From assembly GCA_016213455.1 (NCBI GenBank), contig JACRAG010000506.1, positions 1 to 7,211 on the forward strand: a stretch of DNA of 7,211 nt, given 5' to 3'. The first letter of the stretch is position 1. Every line of letters starts with the position of its first letter. Under the pieces are notes generated by a model. The model did not search any database, had not been told where the DNA came from, and saw only the letters and a list, made by a program, of their open reading frames with translations. Shown here piece by piece: positions 1-5,615 of the stretch. Position numbers and translations under genes: made by a program. This DNA is from Anaerolineae bacterium (lineage in GTDB: Bacteria; Chloroflexota; Anaerolineae; Anaerolineales; Anaerolineaceae).

Positions 1-882
1 AAAACCTGGCCCAAGCTGGAAGTGGAACCGCGCCGCTATCGCTTCCGCATGCTCAACGGCTGCAACGCGCGCTTCATCATCCTCAAATTAAGCGAGGAAG
101 TGCCCATGTGGCAGATCGGCATCGAAGGCGGCTTCCTGGATCAACCCGTGGCGTTGGACGAGATCGTGATGAGCCCCGCCGAACGCGCGGATGTGATCAT
201 CGATTTCAGCGGCGTCCCCGAAGGCGCCGAGATCCTCCTGCTCAACCTCGGCCCGGATGAACCCTTCAAGGGCTTCAACCCGGACGGCACGCTGAGCGAC
301 GGCGACGGCGGGGTCCTTCCACCGTCTGACCCGGAAACCACCGGCAAGGTGATGAAATTTGTGGTCGTCCCGCTCAACGGGACAGACGCCAGCACCCCGC
401 CCGACCAGCTGAAACTGCCCGCGCGCTCCCCGCTGGGACCAGCCAGCAACATCCGCACCGTGGCATTGATCGAAGAAATGTCCATGTACCTGGCGGAAGA
501 TGAATCTATCCCGGTGGCAGCCACGCTGGGGGTCAAGGACTCCTCCGGGCGGTTCATTGGCCGGATGTACAAAGACCCGGTCACGGAACAGATCAAGCTA
601 AACGAAACCGAAATCTGGGAGATCCACAACTTCACCGCAGACGCCCATCCCATCCACATCCATGAGGTCATGTTCGAAGTGGTCAACCGGGAGAATTCTT
701 TTGACGGCACGCTGCGCGAACCCGGCCCCACCGAGCAGGGCTTCAAAGACACGGTGACGGCTTACCCTGGCGAGATCACGCGCATCAAAGCCCGCTTCGA
801 TTACCCGGGACGCTATGTCTGGCACTGCCACATCGTCGAGCATGAAGACAATGAGATGATGCGTCCGCTGGATGTGATCTGA
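1..882 (+). CDS. Multicopper oxidase, CotA/bilirubin-oxidase-like, C-terminal part (5' truncated by window edge)
   Basis: The reading frame is open from base 1 (K-T-W-P-K-L-E-V-E-P-R) to a TGA at 880-882, giving 293 residues. Multicopper oxidases oxidise phenolics, bilirubin-like substrates or metal ions and reduce O2 to water. The visible part starts at the conserved WPxLEVEPRRYRFRxLNGCNARF segment at the entry to cupredoxin domain 2, so domain 1 and its first copper-binding HxH motifs lie upstream. Domain 3 carries H-P-I-H-I-H at 646-663 and W-H-C-H-I-V-E-H-E-D-N-E-M-M from 820. The Cys codon 826-828, the His five residues later and the Met ten residues later (856-858) match the type 1 copper ligands of CotA, with Met as axial ligand. 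The GTG at 22 is an internal Val codon, not a start. No signal peptide can be judged. Family assignment is firm; substrate is unknown. Confidence 0.95.
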   Translation, partial: KTWPKLEVEPRRYRFRMLNGCNARFIILKLSEEVPMWQIGIEGGFLDQPVALDEIVMSPAERADVIIDFSGVPEGAEILLLNLGPDEPFKGFNPDGTLSDGDGGVLPPSDPETTGKVMKFVVVPLNGTDASTPPDQLKLPARSPLGPASNIRTVALIEEMSMYLAEDESIPVAATLGVKDSSGRFIGRMYKDPVTEQIKLNETEIWEIHNFTADAHPIHIHEVMFEVVNRENSFDGTLREPGPTEQGFKDTVTAYPGEITRIKARFDYPGRYVWHCHIVEHEDNEMMRPLDVI

Positions 883-890
883 TCCATCTT

Positions 891-914
891 CCGGCAGGCC
901 GGTCATTTCTTTTT
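891..914 (+). terminator. Weak candidate terminator of the multicopper oxidase gene
   Basis: Nine bases after the oxidase stop there is a short GC hairpin, CCGGC-AG-GCCGG (or CCGG with a CAGG loop), at 891-902. It is followed by a T-rich stretch, TCATTTCTTTTT. The stem is only 4-5 bp and the T run is interrupted, so it is plausible but weak. It faces the stronger minus-strand terminator at 925-958. Confidence 0.35.
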
Positions 915-924
915 ACCAGACCAT

Positions 925-958
925 AAAAAAAGACCGCGGGCAGCTAAGCTGCCCGCGG
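925..958 (-). terminator. Rho-independent terminator of the sigma/FecR operon
   Basis: A perfect 11-bp GC-rich stem (CCGCGGGCAGC / GCTGCCCGCGG) occupies 934-944 and 948-958, with a 3-base loop at 945-947. On the minus strand it is followed by TC and seven consecutive Ts (the A run at 925-931 on the plus strand). It lies 19 bases past the TAA of the FecR-like gene. The T tract is only on the minus-strand exit side, so it works as an intrinsic terminator for the leftward operon. Confidence 0.9.
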
Positions 959-977
959 CGTCCCCCGTATCCCCGGG

Positions 978-2774
978 TTAGTTGTCTTTCTTCTTCGGTT
1001 TTGGTTCCTTGGTCGGTTTCTTGCCGTGCGGTTCCGGCGTAGCCACCTGTTCTTCAATGGCTTTCTTCACATTGCCCCAGCCCATGCCGGAAGCGCGCAT
1101 TGCGAAGATCTCGTCCACCGGCTTGCCGCTCATCGCCGCCAGTTCGTAGGCCAGGTCAATCTCGCCAAAGCCATAGCGTTGGCAGAACCAGCCCATGATT
1201 TCCTCGTACGGCACGCCCCATTTTGCAGCCAGGCTGGCGCCCTTGGGCTGTTCCCAGCCGGTCAGGTCACATCCGGCGCGCACGCCTGTTGGCGAAGGCT
1301 CCAGCGTGGCCGTCAACGACGGGGTCAATTCCGGCGTCAGCGTGCCTTCCAGGGTAGGCGTGGGCGTCAACGTCACGGTGGGGGTCAACGTGCCTTCCGC
1401 AGTCGGTGATGGGCTGAGCGTGGGCGTGACGGGCGTGGGGGTCTTGTCTTCATCCTCATCATCCAGCGCTTCAATCTCTCGGGCCAGCCAGCTGCCATCC
1501 TCCAGGATGGTGAAGCTCACGCTGACCACATCACCCACTGCCAGGTCGCCGTCAATTTCAGTCTCCGCGCCCACCAGCACCGTCTTCCCGCTGATCACCC
1601 AGCGATCCGCGGCGATGCTTTCCACCACGCCGCTGAAGCGCAGTTTCTCCTGGTCGTTGCGCGCATAGCTGATGCGGTCGGCCTGGTAGGTGCCGTCTGC
1701 CAGGATGCGCCCGCGCACGGCCACTTCGTCGCCAACCACAAAGCCGTTGGCCAGTTCAGCGCTGACGGTGATGGTCAACCCGCCCACCGTCCACTGATCG
1801 CCGGCGATGGCGAGGAGTTCACCCTGCGCATAGAATTCGTAACGCGCATCTTCGGGCGCGCCTTCGGCTTCCACCAGGGTGGCCTGCCCGGCGGTCAGCA
1901 CCACCTGCACGTCATCGCGCGAGACAGCCACTTCACCGTGGTCAACAGCGAAGAAAGCGCCGTCGCCGTCATTCACCGCCACCCGGAAGGTGGTGCCATG
2001 CACTGCCGCCTGTCCGCTGGGGGTCAGCACGCGGTAATACGAGCCGCTGCCGCGCAGCGGGGTGACGGTGTGGGTGGTTTCGCCAGCCAGCTGAAGCAGT
2101 TCCAGCTGGACGGTACCGCCCCACTTTCCGGAGAGGTGTTCCACCACCACCAGTACATCCGGACCCAACTGCACCCGGCTGCCCTCATACAGAGTCAGGG
2201 TGGCATCGGATTCGACACGGGTGCGCAGCGCCTGTCCGGCGTGAATGCGCTGCCCGTCTTCGACCACCGCCCAATCGCCGGCATCGGCAGAGGAGGCCAC
2301 TTCCACCACGCCCTGCACGCTGTCGATCACCGCGGCGCTGGCGCCAGCGGGGCGACCAAAGATCAGCACGCCTGCCAACACCACCAGGAAGGCAGCCATG
2401 GCAAAGCCCGCTGCGCCGATTCCACCCAGCAGCCAGGTCTTTTTGGGCGCTGACCGGCGGGGAGTGGTTTTCTGGGCATGCAAAACACTTTGCACGGCCT
2501 CGGCCTTCGCATGGCTGCGCCAGGCCGGGGCCTGGAGGGGATCGATCTCCGGCTGGCCGGCATCGCTCATCGCTGCTGCGGTTTCCACCTGGCTGCGCTG
2601 GAATTGGGCTTTGAGCGGATCAATTTCGGGCTGGCGCGTCTCGCGCATGGCCAAAGCCAGGCGAAGCAAATCCGCATCCGCGGCGCTCATGCCGGTCAGA
2701 ACGCGCTCCAGCGGTTCACCGGCGAGGACGCGGTTCAAAGCCTGTTCAAACTGGTCGGGGTGATTGTCCATCAT
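978..2774 (-). CDS. FecR-domain single-pass membrane protein with DUF5666-like repeats; putative anti-sigma factor
   Basis: This 598-residue protein follows and overlaps an ECF sigma gene, so it is probably the sigma regulator (inference from context and FecR family). Order: a cytoplasmic N-terminus (1-112) with a QPEIDPL motif at 48-54 and again at 74-80; a basic segment RRSAPKK then one membrane helix (about 113-140); a FecR-like beta domain (about 147-300, with A-x-V-H-G-T-T-F-R-V near 257-266); two DUF5666-like repeats (about 312-371 and 378-436); an acidic then Pro/Thr-rich linker (437-498); a compact C-terminal domain (about 499-577) with two Cys; and a Lys-rich tail ending KKKDN. Topology is inferred N-in, C-out. 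There is no HxxxCxxC zinc anti-sigma motif. Two adjacent ATGs begin the gene: GGAGG at 2782-2778 is 3 nt from the first (2774) and 6 nt from the second (2771), so 2771 may be the true start. The sensed signal is unknown. Confidence 0.85.
   Translation of the reverse strand: MMDNHPDQFEQALNRVLAGEPLERVLTGMSAADADLLRLALAMRETRQPEIDPLKAQFQRSQVETAAAMSDAGQPEIDPLQAPAWRSHAKAEAVQSVLHAQKTTPRRSAPKKTWLLGGIGAAGFAMAAFLVVLAGVLIFGRPAGASAAVIDSVQGVVEVASSADAGDWAVVEDGQRIHAGQALRTRVESDATLTLYEGSRVQLGPDVLVVVEHLSGKWGGTVQLELLQLAGETTHTVTPLRGSGSYYRVLTPSGQAAVHGTTFRVAVNDGDGAFFAVDHGEVAVSRDDVQVVLTAGQATLVEAEGAPEDARYEFYAQGELLAIAGDQWTVGGLTITVSAELANGFVVGDEVAVRGRILADGTYQADRISYARNDQEKLRFSGVVESIAADRWVISGKTVLVGAETEIDGDLAVGDVVSVSFTILEDGSWLAREIEALDDEDEDKTPTPVTPTLSPSPTAEGTLTPTVTLTPTPTLEGTLTPELTPSLTATLEPSPTGVRAGCDLTGWEQPKGASLAAKWGVPYEEIMGWFCQRYGFGEIDLAYELAAMSGKPVDEIFAMRASGMGWGNVKKAIEEQVATPEPHGKKPTKEPKPKKKDN
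1281..1466 (-). repeat. Low-complexity coding repeat: Pro/Thr-rich stalk of the FecR-like protein
   Basis: This stretch encodes about 62 residues made largely of Thr, Pro, Ser and Leu, preceded by the acidic run DDEDEDK. The unit E-G-T-L-T-P recurs (full or partial) three times, and the DNA shows matching degenerate GTCAACGT/GTGCCTTCC-type repeats. Such stalks usually hold a folded domain away from the membrane and may be O-glycosylated; that role is inferred. The repetition makes length variation between strains likely. Confidence 0.8.
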
Positions 2775-3318
2775 TTTCCTCCGTGGTCGTCAAAAGGTCC
2801 CGTAATGCCGCCAGACCACGCCGCTGCAGCCCCTTGACGGCATCCTCGCTGCGGTGCAGCACACGGGCCGTCTCTTGCAAGGACAGGTCGTCGATGAAGC
2901 GCATCACCAGCACGTCGCGCTGGTCACTGCCAATGCGCTGCAGCGCGGCTTGCAGCCGCTCCGCGGTCAGATTGGCTTCCACATGCGCCTCAGGCCGCTC
3001 ACGTTGATCCGGTGCGCTTTCTACAAGCTGCTCCACGGGATGCGCGCCGCTTCGCCGGTAATGATCGATGGCGAGGTTGCGCGCGATCTGAAACAGCCAG
3101 GTACGGAAAGCCGCGCTGGTGGCGCGGTATCCCGGCAGCGCCTGAACCATCTTCAGGAATACGTCACCGGTCAAATCCTCCGCGGCGGCCTGGTCGCCGG
3201 TGGCATAAAACAGATAGCGAAACACACTCCGAAAATGCTCCTCGTAGAGCTTTCCGGCGGCCTCTCCACTGCCTTGCTGCGCACGGGCGATTAAGTCGGG
3301 TGAGTTGTCAAACGGCAT
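2746..3318 (-). CDS. ECF-type RNA polymerase sigma factor (sigma-70 family)
   Basis: This 190-residue protein has the two-domain layout of extracytoplasmic-function sigma factors, which direct RNA polymerase to a small regulon upon an envelope or stress signal. Region 2 spans about 25-91: FRYLFYATGDQAAAEDLTGDVF, then the conserved F-R-T-W-L-F-Q-I-A-R-N-L-A-I-D-H-Y-R-R that forms the -10 recognition helix. A linker covers 91-120. Region 4 spans about 120-176 and includes R-D-V-L-V-M-R-F-I-D-D-L-S-L-Q-E-T-A and the helix-turn-helix around L-H-R-S-E-D-A-V-K-G-L-Q-R-R. Length is normal for the family. The ATG at 3318 is the only good start; AAAGG sits 13 nt upstream, a poor spacing, so initiation may be weak or controlled. 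The 3' end overlaps the FecR-like gene by 29 nt, indicating one transcript and coupled translation. Confidence 0.95.
   Translation of the reverse strand: MPFDNSPDLIARAQQGSGEAAGKLYEEHFRSVFRYLFYATGDQAAAEDLTGDVFLKMVQALPGYRATSAAFRTWLFQIARNLAIDHYRRSGAHPVEQLVESAPDQRERPEAHVEANLTAERLQAALQRIGSDQRDVLVMRFIDDLSLQETARVLHRSEDAVKGLQRRGLAALRDLLTTTEENDGQSPRPV
2778..2782 (-). promoter_or_regulatory. Ribosome-binding site of the FecR-like gene, inside the sigma gene
   Basis: GGAGG on the minus strand precedes the tandem ATG ATG (2774-2772 and 2771-2769). It lies within the last codons of the sigma gene, whose stop is at 2748-2746. Translation of the second gene is therefore probably coupled to the first. The 11 bases ACGGAGGAAAA here (2784-2774) also occur in both arms of the inverted repeat upstream of the operon. 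Confidence 0.8.
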
Positions 3319-3358
3319 GAATGATTGCGGACCTTTATGTTGTATGTAGTATTAAACG

Positions 3359-3395
3359 AACAACGGAGGAAAACGAGTCGTTTTCCTCCGTTGTT
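3359..3395. promoter_or_regulatory. Perfect 17-bp inverted repeat upstream of the sigma operon
   Basis: The arms AACAACGGAGGAAAACG (3359-3375) and CGTTTTCCTCCGTTGTT (3379-3395) are exact reverse complements around a 3-base AGT loop. It lies 41 bases before the sigma ATG and 48 bases after the fucosidase stop, both genes reading leftward. Neither side has a clear T run (minus-strand exit reads CGTTTAATAC), so it is not a classical intrinsic terminator. It could be an operator for a dimeric regulator, a leader hairpin, or an mRNA 3'-end stabiliser for the fucosidase transcript. The structure is certain; the function is open. Confidence 0.75.
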
Positions 3396-3443
3396 GTAAC
3401 ACAAATCCGGGCGCTGGATGGCATCCCTACAAAAATGAAAGCC

Positions 3444-4607
3444 TCAAGCCCAGCCCTGCTGCCTCATCCACGCTCCCAGGCCTTCCAGCCGTTCGCGCTG
3501 GCCCGCCGGGATTTCGCCATCTGCCTTTGGGCCAACGTTGAGCAGCAAATTTCCACCCTGCGCCACAATCTGCGCCAGGCTTTCCTGCAGCGCGGCTTGC
3601 CCCAGCAGGTGTTGATCGCCTTCGTTGCGGTTGTAACCAAAAGACGCGCCCAACCCGCGCGTGGACTCCCACTTCTTGGGCGGTGTTTTCTGGAATGTGC
3701 GGTATTCCGGGGTGATAAAATCGCTGTGCGAGGTGGATGGAGCCGCCGGGTTGTCGCCTTTCATCATCATCACCGCCAGCCCGCCAATCACCTTGAGCAG
3801 CAGGCGGCGTTTGAGCGAGCCAGGCGCGCCCAGGTCAAGCTGGCTGAAACGGTCGTTGACCACCCCCTGCGGGAAGCGGTTGTAGTAATCCGCCAGCAGG
3901 CGATTCAACGCCGGGCCGGGCGGGTAGCCGATGTCGTTCCACAGCACATCCGGTTGGTAGCGTTCGATCAATTCACGGTAATGCGCGTCCACATAGGCCG
4001 CGTATTCTCTGCCATAGGGCAGCCCGCCCAGCAGATCCGGAAAGTCGCGGATCGGTTCGGCGTTGAAGGTCCAATCCAGCCCGCCGGAATAATACACGCC
4101 AAAGCGCATACCGCGAGCCCGTACCGCCTGAGCCAGTTCGCCCACCAGGTCGCGCTGCGTGTGCCAGCCGACGATGCGCGGGTTGGGTGTGCGGCTGGGC
4201 CACAACAAAAAGCCGTCATGGTGCTTGGTGACAATCACCACATAACGCGCGCCGGCCCGCGCGAACAGATCTGCCCAATCGTTGGGGTCCCAGGCTGCTG
4301 CCGCCTCGGAGAACAGAGCTCCAAATCGCTCGTAAGGGAAATCGGCGCCGTATGTCTGGCGGTGATGGATCGCGGTGGGGCTGCCGGGGATGCGCAGTGA
4401 ATTGCCATACCATTCGGCATACGGATTGTTGGCAAACCAGTAGGCCCAACCCTTCTCGGCGATGATCTGCGCCGGGTCGCCGGGGGTGGCGGCCCATCCG
4501 GGCACTGAATACGGCCCCCAGTGGATAAAAATACCCAGGCGGGCGTTGGCGAACCATTCCGGCATGGGGTGGCTGTCCAACGATTTTCGCGTCGCTTCAT
4601 ACACCAT
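3444..4607 (-). CDS. Alpha-L-fucosidase, glycoside hydrolase family 29
   Basis: GH29 enzymes release terminal alpha-L-fucose from glycans by a retaining mechanism. The 387-residue protein shows family landmarks: W-F-A-N-A-R-L-G-I-F-I-H-W-G near 18-30, A-E-W-Y near 64-67, T-K-H-H-D-G-F near 127-133, and P-D-V-L-W-N-D-I-G-Y-P, where D225 is the expected catalytic nucleophile. F-G-Y-N-R-N-E and G-G-N-L-L-L-N-V-G-P follow toward the C-terminus. I chose the ATG at 4607 because AAGGAGG (4619-4613) lies 5 nt upstream. The frame stays open to 4700, but the extra 31 codons cross AT-rich intergenic DNA and show no family similarity. There is no signal peptide, so the enzyme is probably cytoplasmic and acts on imported oligosaccharides (inference). 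A hydrophobic, basic insert lies at about 264-284. The acid/base residue was not identified. It is transcribed away from the CPBP-like gene. Confidence 0.93.
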   Translation of the reverse strand: MVYEATRKSLDSHPMPEWFANARLGIFIHWGPYSVPGWAATPGDPAQIIAEKGWAYWFANNPYAEWYGNSLRIPGSPTAIHHRQTYGADFPYERFGALFSEAAAAWDPNDWADLFARAGARYVVIVTKHHDGFLLWPSRTPNPRIVGWHTQRDLVGELAQAVRARGMRFGVYYSGGLDWTFNAEPIRDFPDLLGGLPYGREYAAYVDAHYRELIERYQPDVLWNDIGYPPGPALNRLLADYYNRFPQGVVNDRFSQLDLGAPGSLKRRLLLKVIGGLAVMMMKGDNPAAPSTSHSDFITPEYRTFQKTPPKKWESTRGLGASFGYNRNEGDQHLLGQAALQESLAQIVAQGGNLLLNVGPKADGEIPAGQRERLEGLGAWMRQQGWA

Positions 4608-4612
4608 GCAAT

Positions 4613-4619
4613 CCTCCTT
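4613..4619 (-). promoter_or_regulatory. Strong ribosome-binding site that fixes the fucosidase start
   Basis: AAGGAGG on the minus strand is followed by 5 bases (ATTGC) and then ATG at 4607-4605. This near-perfect Shine-Dalgarno match places the start 31 codons inside the longest open frame. Confidence 0.88.
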
Positions 4620-4776
4620 GAGCGCTCGCCGTTCCGGGTAAGCGCAGCGGTACAACCGGCGCTTTTCTAAATCGATGATACGATTAAAGCACAAATCCAT
4701 TTTTTGACGCGTTTTTCATGCCCTTTCGCCGCAACTTCACCCGGCTGGCTGCGTTAAAGGGATATCCTTTTTGTTT
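4620..4776. promoter_or_regulatory. Divergent intergenic region, presumed promoters of the fucosidase and CPBP-like genes
   Basis: The region separates two genes reading away from each other, so both promoters should lie here or nearby. Its middle (about 4660-4720) is AT-rich against a GC-rich background, with T runs and TTTAAT/TATCAT-like hexamers on the minus strand. No pair of -35 and -10 boxes with good match and spacing was found for either direction. The role is inferred from gene orientation and base composition. Confidence 0.4.
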
Positions 4777-4780
4777 GGAG
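4777..4780 (+). promoter_or_regulatory. Ribosome-binding site that decides the CPBP-like gene start
   Basis: GGAG lies 5 bases before the ATG at 4786. The frame can be extended to a TTG at 4771, but that codon would sit upstream of this Shine-Dalgarno site, so the ATG is preferred. Confidence 0.7.
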
Positions 4781-4785
4781 CCATC

Positions 4786-5547
4786 ATGACCGCTTCCGCC
4801 CGTCTGACCGCCGATCTTCCGCAGCAGGTGCAGGCTGCCAGGGTCACCTGGGGGCGCACCCTGGGAATGCTCTTTGCGCGCACGCTGCTTTTCGCCGCCT
4901 TTCAAGCCCTGTTCGCCCTCGGCATGACCCTGGCTGGGTCAACCGCGGCCTGGGATGCGTCCAGCGCATGGTGGCCTGTCGCGGCGCTGCTGACCAACCT
5001 GGTTTGTATCGCGCTGCTCATCGTCCTTTTCCGCAGCGAGGGCAAGTCCTTCTGGTCGCTCTTCCGCGTCGAACCGGGCACCTGGCGCAAAGACATGCTT
5101 CCGCTGCTGCTCGCCCTGCTCATCACCGGACCGATCGGTTTCCTCCCCGGCACGCTGCTCAGCCAGGCGCTATACGGCGACCCGCAAGCCGCATCGCTGC
5201 TGATGATCCAGCCGCTGCCGCTTTGGGGCGCACTTCTCAGCATCCTCTTCCCGCTGACTATCATCTTCGCGGAAATTCCGCTGTATTTTGCCTATGTGCA
5301 GCCGCGCCTGGAGGCATTATCCGGCAGCCGCACGCTGGCGGTACTGCTGCCGGCGTTGATGCTCAGCCTGCAGCACGCCACCCTGCCACTGCGCTTTGAC
5401 CCCGCCTTCATTATTTACCGTGCGTTCATGTTCCTGCTCTTCGCGCTGATGCTCAGCCTGCTGCTGCGCTGGCGTCCGCGCCTGCTGCCCTACTTTGTGA
5501 TTGTGCACGGGCTGATGGACCTGTCGGTGGTGGTGTTTTTGTTTTAG
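4786..5547 (+). CDS. Polytopic membrane protein, CPBP/CAAX-protease-like (PF02517 type) with degenerate motif 1
   Basis: This 253-residue protein has about seven hydrophobic segments (roughly 27-50, 63-82, 104-125, 147-171, 184-200, 208-229, 233-253). CPBP family proteins are intramembrane metalloproteases or related proteins with motifs EExxxR, FxxxH and HxxxN/D. Here F-A-E-I-P-L-Y-F-A-Y-V-Q-P-R-L-E aligns with the usual E-E-L-x-x-R-G-x-L-Q-P-R-L: the first Glu (E163) and the QPRL end are kept, but the second Glu is Ile and the Arg is Phe. H197 in L-S-L-Q-H fits motif 2 with Leu replacing Phe, and H241-G-L-M-D245 fits motif 3. It may be a pseudoprotease or a divergent enzyme. The start is the ATG after GGAG. 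The next gene begins 68 bases downstream on the same strand and may be co-transcribed. The assignment rests on motif spacing and could be wrong at subfamily level. Confidence 0.7.
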   Translation: MTASARLTADLPQQVQAARVTWGRTLGMLFARTLLFAAFQALFALGMTLAGSTAAWDASSAWWPVAALLTNLVCIALLIVLFRSEGKSFWSLFRVEPGTWRKDMLPLLLALLITGPIGFLPGTLLSQALYGDPQAASLLMIQPLPLWGALLSILFPLTIIFAEIPLYFAYVQPRLEALSGSRTLAVLLPALMLSLQHATLPLRFDPAFIIYRAFMFLLFALMLSLLLRWRPRLLPYFVIVHGLMDLSVVVFLF

Positions 5548-5600
5548 CGTTTGACGGCGCGAGGCGGTGTCTTTTTTTCTCCGACCGGAGTAAATCCAGT

Positions 5601-5606
5601 TATACT
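5601..5606 (+). promoter_or_regulatory. Possible -10 box directly before the glycosyltransferase gene
   Basis: TATACT matches the sigma-70 -10 consensus at five of six positions. A start point about 7 bases downstream (near 5613) would give an almost leaderless mRNA, since the ATG is at 5616. No matching -35 box is present at 16-18 bases upstream, so this is tentative. Confidence 0.25.
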
Positions 5607-5615
5607 CTCTTGCAT

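Noticed and set aside
141..752. Long minus-strand open frame opposite the multicopper oxidase
   Set aside because: Ser/Thr/Gly-rich shadow translation with no family features; the plus-strand frame has intact copper-binding motifs.
934..958. The strong hairpin as a bidirectional terminator also serving the multicopper oxidase
   Set aside because: On the plus strand it is followed by CGTCCCCC and has no T tract, so only the minus-strand function is supported.
3321..4400. A 359-codon open frame on the plus strand opposite the fucosidase gene
   Set aside because: It is the antisense of a clear GH29 gene in GC-rich DNA, its translation is rich in Arg, Gln, Ala and His without any recognisable motif, and it has no ribosome-binding site.
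4608..4700. 31-codon N-terminal extension of the fucosidase
   Set aside because: A strong AAGGAGG site precedes the internal ATG at 4607, and the extension covers AT-rich, promoter-like sequence without similarity to GH29.
4704..4732. TTGACG at 4704-4709 as a -35 box for the CPBP-like gene
   Set aside because: The bases at the required -10 distance are CGCCGC, with no acceptable -10 match at 16-18 bases spacing.
5553..5578. Terminator after the CPBP-like gene (seven Ts at 5572-5578)
   Set aside because: The bases before the T run form only about a 4-bp stem including a wobble pair, so an intrinsic terminator is not supported.
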